Part shown: positions 23,558 through 35,768 of the stretch, in pieces
Layout: every line of letters starts with the position of its first letter
Position numbering within the stretch: position 1 is the stretch's first letter
Assembly (NCBI GenBank): GCA_021397845.1
Contig: CM038053.1
Coordinates: forward strand, 141,002,541 to 141,066,540
Direction: 5' to 3'
From: Areca catechu
Lineage: Eukaryota > Streptophyta > Magnoliopsida > Arecales > Arecaceae
Length of the DNA: 64,000 nt
Program-made: the position numbers and the translations under genes
Notes under the pieces: model-generated
Told to the model about the DNA's origin: nothing
Database searches by the model: none
What the model saw: only the letters and a program-made list of their open reading frames with translations

Positions 23558-24257
23558 ATAATTCTATGCAGCTTAATGTGACTAAGTCCAGAGGTCTATG
23601 GCAATAGCAGGGTGATAATGAAAATGATATTTTCATTAGTATCATAATTAGACTTGAGTCGATTAAGTTAAGCATATGACTGATAGGTTTGATGAGTATC
23701 TGTAACCAACATCATGTTGGGATTTTTGATAGAAGAATTGAATCACATGATAACTACACCTAGGGATTCCAATCTTATTCTACTGGGTTAACACTATATA
23801 CTACTAGATGTCACTGGTGGATTGTGAGAGCCCATTAGGATCATTCTCGGATCGATGATCCTAATTAGGGTTAAGCAGAAATTGTTTCTATCCATCGAAA
23901 GGAGTTTTGATGATGTATAATGAAGATTATAGCATATCTAATTACCAGACAGGATAGGACTCGAGGTGTCATACACATTAGGAGCTTAAGTAACCAATCA
24001 GCAAATCAAAATGTTATTAAAATTAGCAATTTTACTATATTTGGACCTAATTATAAATGTTACAATTAATAAATTATTGATTAATTATTAATTTAATTAA
24101 ATTAGATTTAATTTAATTGATTTAGACTCAGTTAATTGATCATAATTAAGTTGGGTCAATAGGCTTTTCAAAATGGTTCGATCGGATTTAAAATTGGCTT
24201 CGATTTAACTATCAAATCAATTTATTTGGATCATGATTAAGAGTCTAGTTGGACTGG

Positions 24258-24942
24258 TGGTGGGGGCACCAGGATCTGACAAAGATTGCTGGGCCTAATT
24301 TGGTTTACAAATTAGGGTTTTTGAGCCCTTAATAAATGTATCAAGTCTTATAATAAAGTTAGTCCAACAATCGAGTCTTGTAGTTTCTCAGTACCGAGTC
24401 ACTTATTTAAGTGAGCCAAGTTTTGTAATTTAAGTGTCCTATTAAGTCCTGTAATAAGTTGAGATGTCTCAACCTCATGAGTCCAGTTGGATCCTGTAAG
24501 TTTGTCCAGTTTTGTACAAAGGAGGATCACTAGCCAAAGTAATCACCAGGCCCACTTTGCCTCCTAGACTGACCAAAGATAGCTGACTGATCCATGGAGC
24601 AACAGGCTGATCTTCCAGGCGATGATCTAGAGTGTAGAGTGACCCCTTCTTCGACGGGATCTTCAAATCGTTATTTGTTACAATCCTTCCCCCTTCTGAT
24701 TTTTGATTTCATTGAAGGTAAGCTATCCTAATCGGGGGTTTCTCAACCCTTGAGGTCCTTCTTTTATTATTCTGCATGAATCCATATGCGGGTACTTCAG
24801 TTCTTTCCATTGCTACTTTTCCTGCTAGTCTCTTCTATTTTTTGGGACTTTAGCTTCCAAATTAAATCTCTAAAAAAATACAAAAAAAATTAGTTACTAT
24901 TATTTCCTGCATTCATGTTAGTCCTAGAGTCATCCAGTTTCA
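24258..24942 (+). repeat. 5' LTR of J, internally deleted
   Basis: 685 bp. It matches 31036-31327 and then 33585-33973, but lacks the segment present at ~31328-32121. That segment holds the TATA box, so this LTR has lost its core promoter. Confidence 0.85.
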
Positions 24943-24945
24943 GTT

Positions 24946-24957
24946 TGGTATCAGAGC
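24946..24957 (+). promoter_or_regulatory. Primer binding site of J
   Basis: Perfect TGGTATCAGAGC, three bases after the LTR. Confidence 0.93.
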
Positions 24958-26074
24958 TAGTTTAGGATAGTTTGCATCTTCATAAAAACATAAAAAAATA
25001 TTTATTTCTGATTTTTTGCATCCTGTCATCTGCATTAAGGATCTGATTTTCGGTCTGTTTCATCATCTTAGGTATTTTATTTATTTTTGAAATTTACACG
25101 GCATACTCTCTATTTCAGTCATGATAATTATCATTATTTTTAATTATTTTTACATAAATGAAAATATATAAAAAATCTGTATATTACAAACCCTAACCAG
25201 ATCCTTAATTTTTTGCACACAGTCTAAAACCCTGGGTATTGCATCATCATCTGAATTTTGTTCTGCATGAAATTTCGTAAGGATCATCTTCACTCTAATC
25301 CTTTATCTTGAAATCTTTTTGAATATTTTTCTTCTCTGAAACTCATACAACTACTATATCAAAACAGACCTTTATGCATACCTGACTGAACCAAACCTAA
25401 CTCACTTCCACACCCCACTTCACCTAAGCCAATTTTGTTTAATAACTTAACTAACTCAAATTTAATTTGTCACCTCATAAAAAGACAATTTTTTTTTTAT
25501 TCTTCTATTTTATTTTAGATTGCATCAGGTTTCATTGTGTATTCATCACTTGTATTAAATCAATCTTAAGGGCACTCACACTATCTCAGATTAGGGCAAG
25601 AGGTCATTACCTGTCCTGGGTCCAAAATAACCACCTTGCATTCATACCAAAACATTAATTAAAATCAACTAGCAACCTAATTTGCTCTAGTGAGCTAGGG
25701 ACACCAATAGGTCGGGTCCGAGTTGTGTGGTTAAACTAGTACATTCAATTCCTCATCTATTACTGAAAACTGGTGTCAAGGCTAGAGGTCCAGAGGTAAA
25801 TGTCCTAAGTGGACTGGTGGTTATTAATTAAGACCCTGTCACAGGCAAGGGGAGCCTCCCACCACCCCACCTCTTACTTCGCTAGTGGAAGGAATAGTTG
25901 TTGAGTTGGGTGTAAGTTGAGTAGACCCATTCAACTTTGGCTCTAGGTCTAGTAAACCCTAGTAGGTGTTAGCTTTGTGTGCTTGACTGTATCATAACAC
26001 CTTGATTGAATGATTGCATGACCACTAGGCTAGGAACCCAATACTAACTGTCTAAACCCCAATCCAGCTCAACT
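24958..26074 (+). other. Leader of J
   Basis: Non-coding leader between PBS and gag. A block near 25690 ('gctagggacaccaa', 'gtcgggtccg') is shared with the leader of element 1. No gene seen. Confidence 0.75.
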
Positions 26075-27530
26075 ATGGAATCCAATCTTGAAACTTTCAT
26101 AAAGACCATGAATGAAAAGATGAACCAGTTGAATGTCCAATGGACCCAATCCAATATCCAATCCCAAAATCAGTTTGCCTAATTGACCATCTAGATGAAC
26201 CAATCGACTACCCAAATAAATCAAAGATTTGACCAATTGACCCAATCGAATAACCAAACAACCAATAGGCTTGACCATTTAACCAATAGGCTTGACTAGC
26301 TAGATAATCGAATAGGAACCATAGAAAGAACCCAAGAGTCCAATACTGAACCTGATCTCGATTCACCCCTTTCCACCTCTCATAACCCTAGGAGAGCCTA
26401 AAACCATGATCAATTCTTGGAGCCCAACCCTAGAAGAGCCCAATGTCAGGAACCTTACCAAGATCCTAACCCTAGGAGACCCAATCTTGATGACCAAGAC
26501 CAGGATGAGAGAATTCTTTGGAGCATCAGGGTAGACCCATCCACCTTTGATGACATACTAGATCCCAAGGTCTACATAGATTGGGAAGGAGGTATGGAAC
26601 AATATTTTTAGTGGTATGTGTTGATTGATGAAAGGAGGGTTAAATTTGCCAAGCTCAGGCTAATCAATCAGGCTAGACTATACTGGGAACACATAGAGTG
26701 CCTCTGTAGGCAAAGAAACCATCCTCCCATTGCCACATGGGAGGCCATGAAGCTAAAACTTAGAGAAAAATATGTTCCCCCATACTACCAATAGTGTCTT
26801 TTAGACCAATGGCAAAGGTTAAAGCAGGGAACCAAGACTATGAATGAGTATATAACCTAGTTTGATGAGCGTGCCCTTCGGTGTGCCCTAGATGAACCCA
26901 AATCAGTGACCTTATCTAGGTTTAGAGCTAGCCTTCGAGAGGATATTCAAAAGGAACTGTACTTAAGGGGAGTTGAACACATAGACCAGGCCTATCAGAT
27001 AGCTAAAAATTTTAAGAGATTCCAGAAAGTACTGTTAGCTCGTCGACTTGAGATCTTTAGGGCAATACTTCTAATTTTAGACCAAACCAAAACCCAGCTT
27101 TCTCAGGCCAACCTAGCTCTAACTTAACCAAGCCTAACCCCAACTTAGGCCGACCCAATCCTAATCCAGCTCGTCCTAACCCCAACCTAACTCGACCCAA
27201 TCCCAACCCAACTCATCCCAACCCTAACGCACTTCTACCCAACCCTAGCCTGAGTCAATCCAGTTATAGTAATTCCGCACCTTTTCAGATTGATAAGGGT
27301 AAGGCAACAACATCTCAAAAAGTCCCAAGTCCCAGCCCCAATGCTTGCTTTAGATGTAATAAGTAGGTCATTATGCTAGCCAATGCCCAACCAGATCTTT
27401 ACACGTAGGGGAACTTGAGGAGGAGGAACCTGAACCCAATAATGAAGAGGGAGAAGAGATCTATGAGGCTGAGGCAAACTTGATAGAGGAGTATGAGGGA
27501 GATGAGGAGGATTTTGATTAGTCTGACCTA
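26075..27530 (+). pseudogene. Element J gag
   Basis: The ATG at 26075 starts 'MESNLETFIKTMNEKMNQ', a Gln/Asn-rich coiled-coil-like head. 'PNPRRAQCQEPYQDPNPRR' follows (like the repeats of element 1). The Retrotrans_gag-type core is at ~26520-27060 ('YWEHIEC', 'TWEAMKLKLREKYVPP', 'FDERALRCALDE', 'FRASLREDIQKELYLRGV'). Then comes an Asn/Pro repeat region and a damaged zinc knuckle 'CFRCNK' near 27346. The acidic 'EEIYEAEANLIEEYEGDEE' (27455-27515) ends it. Several in-frame stops break it. Confidence 0.85.
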
Positions 27531-28053
27531 GTAGGGATAGTTAGATGCATCCTAGCCCAAACCAAGATACAGGAAGATTGGCATAGGACTAACATCCTAC
27601 AAACCTTTGTGAAAATTAGGGATAAGGTATGCAAAATTATTATAGATAGTGGGAGCTGTGTGAATGCCATCCACTTAAGGCAATCAAAACCCTAGGCTTA
27701 AGCCTAGTTTCCCATCCTAGTCCCTATAAGGTTTCTTGGATAGACTCCACATCCATACCCATTAAGTCTAGATGCCAAGTCCAGATCCAGATTCAGTATT
27801 ATCAGGATAAAGTGTGGTGTGATGTGGTGCCTATGGGGGTTAGCAGTATAATTTTAGGTAGACCCTGGCTTTATGACCATGACACTACCCTTTACGGCCG
27901 GTCTAATGCATGTATGTTTAGCTTTCATGGGAAGAATATTATAATTAAACCCACCCCACCTCGGGACAAAGTTGAGAGGGGATCTAGCTCACTAAAAGAA
28001 AAGAAGTCTGGAGTTAATTAATCACTGCTAAAGAGATAGAGAAGGAGATTTAT
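27531..28053 (+). pseudogene. Element J protease
   Basis: An aspartic protease remnant with the catalytic triplet Asp-Ser-Gly at 27645-27653 (in 'IIIDSGSCVNAIH'). The flap and C-terminal region follow ('VWCDVVPMGVSSIILGRPWLYD', 27812-27880). At least one frameshift separates the two parts. It would process the polyprotein if intact. Confidence 0.82.
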
Positions 28054-29480
28054 GTGGGAACTATAGTCTGGATGTTAGCTGTAAAAGAAGTACCTGATCA
28101 ATCTGATAAAGATTACCCTCAGGAGGTCAAGGGAATCTTAAGTGAATTTAATGATATATTTCCTGATGATTTACCTTACCAGCTACCACCACTAAGGGAT
28201 GTCCAACATGTTATAGATCTAGTCCCAGGAGCCACCCTACCCAATCTGCCCGACTTTAGAATGAACCCAACTGAACATTTAGAGTTACAGAGACAGGTAG
28301 GTGAACTCCTTAGAAAGGGGTTTATTAGGGAGAGCTTAAGTTCTTGTGTTGTACCAACCCTATTAACCCCTAAGAAAGATGGCACGTGGAGGATGTGTGT
28401 CGATAGCCATGCCATAAATAAAATCACTGTGAAGTATAGGTTTCCCATCCCTTGATTGGACAACATGCTAGATATGATGGCCGGTGCAACCATCTTTTCA
28501 AAAATTGACCTTAAGAATGGCTATCATCAGGTTAGAATCAAACCCGGAGATTAGTGGAAAACTGCATTTAAAACCAAGGATGGTCCGTATGAATGGGTTG
28601 TTATGCCTTTTGGGTTATCTAATGCCCCTAGCACCTAGCACTTTTATGAGAATTATGACCCAAGTCCTAAGGATGTTCATAGGAAAATTTATAGTGGTTT
28701 ATTTTGATGACATCCTAATCTACAGTAAGACTAAGGAAGACCACTTGGATCACTTAAGACAAATTTGCTAGAACCTTAGGAAGGAGAGTCTCTATGCCAA
28801 TTTAAAGAAGTGTGATTTCATAACCCATAGAGTTATCTTCCTAGGATTTGTGGTGATCCTTGAAGGAGTATCAGCTGATCCTGAAAAGGTTAGATCCATC
28901 GTAGAGTGGCCAGTACCTACTAGTATCCATGAAGTACGTAGTTTCCATAGTCTAGCCACTTTTTATAAGGAATTTATCAGGGGATTTAGAACCATTGTTG
29001 CACCCATAACTGATTATATTAGGAAGGGCAATTTTGAGTTGACCAAAGCAACTGATAGAGCTTTCCTAGAAATTAAGAATAAGATGACCCAAGCACCAAT
29101 CTTGAGGTTATCCGATTTTTCCAAAGTCTTTGAGGTAGCTTGTGATGCATGGAGAGTAGGCATAGGAGGAGTTCTAAGCCAAGAAAATCACCTAGTAGCC
29201 TTCTTTAGTAAAAAACTTAATGAGGCTAAGCTTAAATACTCAACCTTTGATAAGGAATTTTATACGGTAGTACAAGCCCTTAGATACTGGAGACATTATC
29301 TACTATCCCAGTAGTTTGTCCTTTACCCTAACCATGAAGCACTTCGATTCCTAAACTCCTAAAAAAATTAAACCTTAGGAACGCCAAATGGGTAGAATTT
29401 ATAAAGGCCTATACCTTTGTATTGAAACATCAAGCCAGAACTGAGAACAAGGTAGCAGATGCCCTTAGTTGACATGCCTT
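28054..29480 (+). pseudogene. Element J reverse transcriptase and RNase H
   Basis: RT starts with 'SEFNDIFPDDLPYQLPP' and runs through 'LLTPKKDGTWRMCVDSHAINKIT' and 'FSKIDLKNGYHQVRIKPGD' to the catalytic Tyr-Phe-Asp-Asp at 28700-28711 ('VVYFDDILIYSKTKEDH'). The connection and RNase H follow at 28850-29314 ('FYKEFIRGFRTIVAPI', 'FEVACDAWRVGIGGVLSQ', 'YSTFDKEFYTVVQALRYWRHYL'). Stops include CGA to TGA changes (near 28454 and 29472), as expected from CpG decay. This is the best preserved RT of gypsy type in the window. Confidence 0.9.
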
Positions 29481-31030
29481 ACTTTTAAACTCTGTTAGTA
29501 CTGAACTCATTGGATTTGATCGATTGAAAGGAGAATATGAGACATGTCCAGACTTCAGTGAAATTTTCCAATCCCTTGCCCAAGGACTATCTAATTCACA
29601 TAGTGAATATACCCTCCAAGATGGTTACCTGTTTAAAAATAATAGACTATGTATTCCTAAGACTTCACTTAGAGAATTCTTAATCTGGGAAATCCATGCA
29701 GGAGGCCTCGCTGGTCACTTTGGTAGAAACAAGAATATCTTAGCTATAGAGGACCAGTTCCTTTGGCCTAGTTTAAAAAGAAACGTTGCTCACATAGTGT
29801 CCAAATGTCGAACTTGTGCTATTATTGCAAAGTAGCAGAAACAAAACACTGGTTTATATACCCCATTACCTGTACCAGATCCTCCATGGCAGGACCTTAG
29901 CTTGGACTTTGTATTAGGCCTACCTAAGACCCTAAGGAAATATGATTTTATCTGTGTAGTGGTCGATAGGTTTTCAGAAATGGCCCATTTTATACCTGCT
30001 CTAAAACTTTTGATGCATCCAAAGTAGCCCGACTTTTTCTTGATCATGTCGTTAGGTTGCATAGCCTTCCTAAGACTATAGTATCCAATAGGGATGTTCG
30101 TTTCACCAATTACTTCTGGAAGACCATTTGGTACTTATTAGGAACCAAACTCAAGTTTTCCATAGCCTACCACCCTCAGACTGATGGCCAAACCGAGGTA
30201 GTGAATCGAAGCTTAGGAAATCTACTTAGATGCCTCATAGGTGAAAATACTGGGAACTGAGACCTTCTCTTACCCCAAGCCGAATTTGCTTACAATACTT
30301 ATGTTAATAGGTCCATAGGAAAAAGTCCATTTGAGGTTGTTCACGATTACAAACCCAATAAACCTCTTGATCTGATCCCCTTGCCCTTGTAAGCCCGAAC
30401 TTTTGAGTCTGCTGAGTCCTTTGCACAGCATGTTAGCGATTTGCATAAGGAAATTAGTCAAAAGATGTTATAAGTAATGAACTTTATAAAAACTTAGCTA
30501 ATTCCCGAAAAGGAGCTAAAGAGTTTTTTTGCAAGGGATTATGTAATGATTAGACTTAGGCTTGAGCGGTTCCCTCCAGGGACCGTAAAGAAACTACATG
30601 CTCATGGAGCTGGACCTTTCAGAATAATAAAGAGAGTTGGATCCAATGCCTATGTGCTTAAGTTGCCACCCAAGTTAGGTATTAGTTCAACCTTCAATAT
30701 TTCAGACCTTGTGGAGTACCAGGAGCCAGCAGCGATACGTAGTGAGTCATTTAGACCTGTCCCTTCCCTTGAGAGTCAACCCACCCAGGAGTGTCCAACT
30801 ACAAATTGGCCTATAAGTGAGGAAAGGATCGAGTGCATCTTGGACGATCAAGCCATCTGTACCCGGAACAAAGGCTATCAATGGTATTTGGTCTAATGGC
30901 AAGGTCGGCCAGAATCCGAGGACTCGTGGATCACCCGAGAGGATATGCAATGCCTCAACCCAGACATCTTGAGCAATATAAGAGCCCAACTGACCCTTAC
31001 TTGACAGGACTGAGTTCCTCCCACCCTGGG
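29481..31030 (+). pseudogene. Element J integrase and chromodomain
   Basis: The zinc-binding head carries 'GGLAGHFGRNKN' and 'VSKCRTCAI' (29690-29830). The core begins 'WQDLSLDFVLGLPKT' and 'VVVDRFSEMAHFI', and continues with 'VSNRDVRFTNYFWKTIW' and 'FSIAYHPQTDGQTEVVNRSLG' (30057-30260), giving the D,D,E layout across frames. The C-terminal 'KLHAHGAGPFRIIKRVGSNAY' box lies in 30546-30720. A chromodomain-like end follows at ~30815-30960 ('ERIECILDDQAICTRNKGYQ', then after a TAG 'WQGRPESEDSWITREDMQCL'). The chromodomain places J among chromoviruses; the exact clade is not decided here. Confidence 0.87.
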
Positions 31031-31035
31031 AGAAT

Positions 31036-33973
31036 TGGTGGGGGCACTAGTATCCGACAAAGATTGCTGGGCCCAATTTGATTTACTAATTAGGATTTTT
31101 GAGACCTTAATAAATGTATCGAGTCCTATAATAAAGTTAGTCCAACAATCGAGTCCTGTAGTTCCTAGGTACTGAGTCACCTGTTTAAGTGAGCCATGTT
31201 TTGTAATTAAAGTATCCTATTGAGTCCTGTAAAAAGTTGAGCTATCTCAACCTCATGAGTCCAGTTGAGTCCTGTAAGTTTGTCCAGTTTTGTACAAGAG
31301 GAGGATCACCAGCCAAAGCAATCATAGGACCTCCTAGGTTAGAGCAAAGTCCAAGCCCATGAAGCCTCCATACTTGAATATACCAGGGAATATTCCAAGT
31401 CCCAAGCATCCCAGCCCAGAAGAATGTGGCACCCCAGGCCTTTTCCAGTCCAAATTAAATTAGGTGCCCATGGTTTTCTCCAGCCCATCAAACATGTCTT
31501 GTGCCAAGCCAATTGGAGGCCACCCAAGCCCATTTGGAGGATGCCATTTGCTGCCCAAAAGCCCATGCCCAAATTCAAGGGGGCATCCTAGCCCAAGAGG
31601 GGGCTCTTTTGACCAAGTCCAAGGAGCCCTTTGACCAAGTCAAAGAAGGAGAGATGTCCACTTCCTTTTAGGATTCAAGTTTTAATTTTATTCAACTTTG
31701 TGATCCGTTTCCTATTCAAGTTTTGTACTCCAATCCTAACAAGGAGAGGGCATAGGAACCCCTATAAATACCCCACCCCTATTCCTCTTGTAATCATCTC
31801 ATATTCATGAAATTAACTCTGGTGAAATTTTCTTATAAAAAGTTTGTGTTCTTTAAAGTGTGTGTGATACTTGTGTGCCCTTATGTCTCCAAGCCCTAGC
31901 TGCCTAAAGCCTCCACTTCCCAAGCCCTAATCTACCCCAAGTACAAGAGCCCTAGCCATCCATCAGCAAGGAGTTCTTCTTCCACTTCTAGGCTGCCAAT
32001 AATAGCAAATCCTGATTCCTTCTTCCTTCAAACCCTAATTTGTACTTTATCTTTTCATTTGCTTTCTAACTGATCCTCTGATATTTGCAGGATCCCTAAG
32101 GTGTTCACCTCCAAGGAGGAGTGATGCGAGACAATTCATGCATGCCAATTATTTTTCATGTATTATGCATTAAATTAGGAGTTTATATCCCAAATTTCAA
32201 GCCATGACTCGAATTGAGAATTCTATAGAAATTCTAGAAGTAGATGCATGCAGAAATAGATCCTACAAGTGAAGAAACAGGACCGCCAAGGCTAAGAAGC
32301 CCTAGCTCTTTTGCAATACCGCTACCTGATGAGTCTAGGGGGTGTACCTAGTAGAGATTTAAAGATTGATCCTTGAAGAGTTCACTCTATGCTCGACGAA
32401 TGCGGCCTGAAAAACAAAGCTATCGACGTTTTGGATTCGTGGCTTTTAATCCGGTGACCCAAAAGCTTGTCGATTGGAATCCTGGATTCATGAACTCTGA
32501 GGGACCTATAAATCACCATTCAAGGTTTAAAAAATAAAAAAGAAAAAAGGTTAAATCACTGAAAGAAGAAGGGATGGAAGGGAAGGAAGAGGGGTGGCTT
32601 GGAAGATGAAGAGGTTGTCGGCTTGGAGGCGGGGCGCAGGGATCACACAGATACCCTAAGGAATCACACAGATACCCTAAATCACACAAAAGCCTTCACA
32701 CATAATTTTGAGGAACACAAGAATAATTCATTCATCAATAATTAGCAATAATACATGAGGGGGGGAAGGGGCCTTTATATAGGCATACAAGTTAGGGCAT
32801 ACAAGAGATTTTACATGGTCTTCCTTTTTCTTTAGAAACTCTTCCACAAGTTCTCTCCCAAATAGGTTCAAATTTCTTCTCCCAACTAGGATTACTCCTC
32901 TCCTCCTCTTTAACTTGGTCTTCTCCTTCTCTTTGACTTGGTCCAAGGAGGTAATTATAAGGGGGCGCCATATGGAGGGTGACCATAAGGTGGGGCGCCA
33001 TATGAAGAACTTTGGGCTTTTGGGCTTTGGGCGACCCACTTCATTGCTGGGCTAGGACTTTTAGGGTTTCTTCTGGTTGTCCATCTCCTCATGGTGGGCT
33101 GATGTACTTATTATCCAGGTCTTCAATGATAGCTCCAAGAATCCTTCTATGCTTTCCAAGTGGCACAATTATGTGGATGACTTGATTCCATGCAGTGGTT
33201 GTAATATTATGCTGACTGGCTTCATAAGTGACTTAAGTCTTCTTACAAAATTGGACTGGACTCAATATAAGACTTACAAAATTGGACTGAATGCATAAAA
33301 TTCAAAACTTACAGGACTCATAAGACTTACTAAGCATCCAAAACTTGACTCAATACTCTAATACAGGACTCAACTATAGAAAGGCCCTAAACAAGACTCA
33401 GGGGCCAAAATATAGACTCAAGTGTATCAAGGCCTGAAAAACAAACTCAAGGCCCAAATACAAAACTCAAATGGCTAACATAGACAAATTATTAGACTCA
33501 AAGATACAATTTGCATCAGGGATAGGGACTCAAAACTCAGGGACCCATAGTAAACCAGGGTTGACCTGATGTCCCCATCAAAGAGGCCCTCTTTGCCTCC
33601 TGGATCGACCAAAGATAGATGATTGATCCATGGAGCAATAGGCTGATCTTCTAGGTGACAATCCGGAATGCAGAGTGACCCCTTCTTCGACAGGATCTTC
33701 AAATCATTGTCTGGTACAATCCTCTCCCTCCTTATTTATGATTTCATTGAAGGTAAGCTATCTTAATCAGGGGTTTCTCAACCCTCGAGGTCCTTTTATA
33801 ATTCTGCATGAATCCATATACGGGTACTTTAGTTCTTTCCATTGCTAGTTTTCCTGTAAGTCTCTTCTATTTTTCGGGACTTTATCCTCCAAGTTAAATC
33901 TCTAAAAAAATATAAAAAAATTAGTTACTATTATTTCCTACATTCATGTTAGTCCTAAAGTCATCCCGCATCA
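31036..33973 (+). repeat. 3' LTR of J, full-length but split by solo LTR K
   Basis: The LTR pieces are 31036-32121 and 33581-33973, about 1.47 kb without K, close to the length of element 1's LTR. A TATA box TATAAATA lies at 31763-31770, followed by a typical 5' leader. It ends CCCGCATCA next to TSD ACTGG. Confidence 0.88.
32122..33580 (-). mobile_element. Solo LTR K, relative of element 1's LTR
   Basis: On the plus strand it starts TGATGCGAGAC and ends GTCCCCATCA, 1459 bp. It shares blocks with element 1's LTR ('gcatgcagaaatag' against 'gcatgcagattagg', and 'aggaccgccaaggct' against 'cgaccgccggggct'). TSD AGGAG (32117-32121) and AAGAG (33581-33585) differ at one base. By analogy with element 1 it is read on the minus strand, with TATATAAA at 32774-32781. 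No internal region is present. Confidence 0.82.
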
Positions 33974-34866
33974 ACTGGGACTCTTTCTCCTTGTCTCCTC
34001 ATGTCTCCACATGCCAACCAAGTGGGCCCAAGTGTTTTGTGTGACAAAAGAAAAGTGGGCATGAAAAGAGGAGGGCGCAAAGAGTTTGGCATGAAGAATT
34101 GTGAGAGAGGGAGGAGTCCTTTTCTACTCTTAATTTTCAACCAGTTGAAATTAAACACCGGTCTTTTGGCTTTGTGGGATGGGAGAATTAAATTATAAAA
34201 GGAGAGAGGGTGGCCAACCATAAGAGAGTTTTTGACTTCTGCTTTTGGTGTGAATATTTCTCTTGGGCATCAATAGCAGATAATCTCTCTTCTGGGGTGC
34301 CAAGTTCTCCTCTCTTTTTTATTTGTTTTCTCCTACCTTGTGTGAGATCTAGAGAGATATTCTACAAGAGAAAGAAGAAAGAAAGAGGTCCTACATCTTG
34401 CAAATCTCAGTTTGCAAGATGCAAGCCAATTCAAGAAAAGTTAGTCCAGATTCGGATCGGCATAGTTTTTAAAGTGGCTGATTTGCTAAAAGAGGAGAGG
34501 GCTGCAAGGATCTAGCAGTCTAATGCTCTCTACAACTCGGTTACTTGAGCTCTGTGTGGATACCAGAAGAGGCCGGGCGATTGCACGGCTTGGATAGAAT
34601 CCCGGTTTAAAAAGCGGATCAGCATGTTTTTCAGAGTAGGCCAAAATAGCGATTCAGGTAAGTTTTATATTCAAAATAATTTTATCTTTAGATCTGATAT
34701 TTTTCATATATTACAGCATGTTAGGAATTTGTGATGAATAAATTAGATTTATTTATAAATTACATCATTAGATATAAAATAGTTTTTATATCTACTTCCA
34801 CTGCATCAGGCTTTTGATGCCTGATTGATTGCAATATACTATTCCTGGAAGAAATCCAATAACATA

Positions 34867-35768
34867 GACAGGGTGCAAATTAGTTCTCTTACACCTAAGG
34901 GTCTAGGGGTGCCCAACTTATGTCAAATGTTTAAAAATTGATAAACTCGAATCTAGGTCTAAAAAGTGTATTTTCATAGGATAGCTGAAAGAGATTAAAG
35001 GTTATTTCTTCTACCTTACTGATGAATAAAAGGTATTCATCAGTAATAAGGTAGTCTTTTTAGAAAAATAGTTCCTTGGAGTAGGAATTAATGCCTCTAA
35101 GGTTGAACTTAAAGAGGTTTGACAAGTAGAAGAACCGACACCATTGGCTGAACCCATAGCATCGGATTTGATTCAATGAAACCTAGAGCCCATTATAGAA
35201 ATACCAATAAGGAGATCTAGTAAAGTACTACATCAACCAGACACATTATATTTCTTGTCTGATATGGTGATCCTGTTGAACTTGATGAAAACAATGAAGA
35301 CTTGATAACAAATATAAATGTAATGCAGAGCGTCGATTCGATAAATGGCTAGAAGTCATAAATTTTGAAATGGAGTCCATGAAAGTCATTGTTGTATGGA
35401 CACTCATTGATCCACCAAAAGAGGCAAAACCCATAGGTTGTAAGTGGATTTTCAAAAGAAAAAAGGGTGTAGATGGAAATATGGAGACCTTAAAGTTTGT
35501 TTGGTTGCCAGAAGATATTGTCAATGCTATGATATTGACTATGATGAGACATTTTCACCTGTGGCAATGCTCAAGTCAATTTTGATTATGCTTGCATTAG
35601 CAGCATATTTTGATTTTGAATCTAACAAATGGATGTGAAACCAACTTTTTAAAATGGTGAACTTGAAGAAAAGGTGTATATGATATAGCTTAAAGGGTTC
35701 ACAACCGTTGATGAAATAAAGGTGTGCAAACTTTAAAAATCCATTTATAGATTAAAGCAATCATCTCA
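34867..35768 (+). pseudogene. Element D integrase end and reverse transcriptase, distal half
   Basis: This continues the copia polyprotein cut at 11424. It opens with 'LHLRV', a TAG at the Trp, and 'GCPTYVKCLKIDKLESRSKK'. The inter-domain region follows with 'RRSSKVLHQPD'-like residues. RT begins near 35370 ('VVWTLIDPPKEAKPIGCKWIFKR', 'YDETFSPVAML') and stops after 'KSIYRLKQSS' at the LTR of A. The catalytic YVDD, RNase H and 3' LTR are missing, so D lost its 3' end before or when A arrived. Confidence 0.85.

Larger units (their letters stand above)
24258..33973 (+). mobile_element. Element J: chromovirus-type Ty3/gypsy element
   Basis: LTRs 24258-24942 and 31036-33973 start TGGTGGGGGCAC and end in CA. 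The perfect TSD ACTGG is at 24253-24257 and 33974-33978. The uninterrupted target is visible in E's other LTR near 12730 ('gttggactgggactc'). Internal order is PBS, leader, gag, protease, RT, RNase H, integrase, chromodomain, all with stops. The 3' LTR is split by K, and the 5' LTR lacks ~795 bp. Confidence 0.93.
11430..34861 (+). mobile_element. Element E: copia element, itself hosting H, I, J and K
   Basis: The 5' LTR is 11430-13644 and 3' LTR pieces run from ~21495 to 34861. The TSD is ATATA (11425-11429) and ACATA (34862-34866), one mismatch. Removing the element with one TSD copy rejoins D's integrase in frame, from 'KLYEI' on the left to the 'HLRV' and 'GCPTYVK' block on the right, with Trp codons read as TAG. 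Both LTRs end CCAATA rather than the usual CA. About 6 kb is E's own internal DNA; the rest is four later insertions. All coding domains carry stops. Confidence 0.88.
21495..34861 (+). repeat. 3' LTR of element E, 5'-truncated and split by I and J
   Basis: The LTR pieces are ~21495-21998, 23558-24257 and 33974-34861. Compared with 11430-13644, the first ~115 bp are gone. The join to RNase H lies in a repeated motif 'caagagttgagaatctgagg' that occurs both at 21476 and, as the LTR's own copy, near 21546. This suggests a short-homology deletion. Confidence 0.83.
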
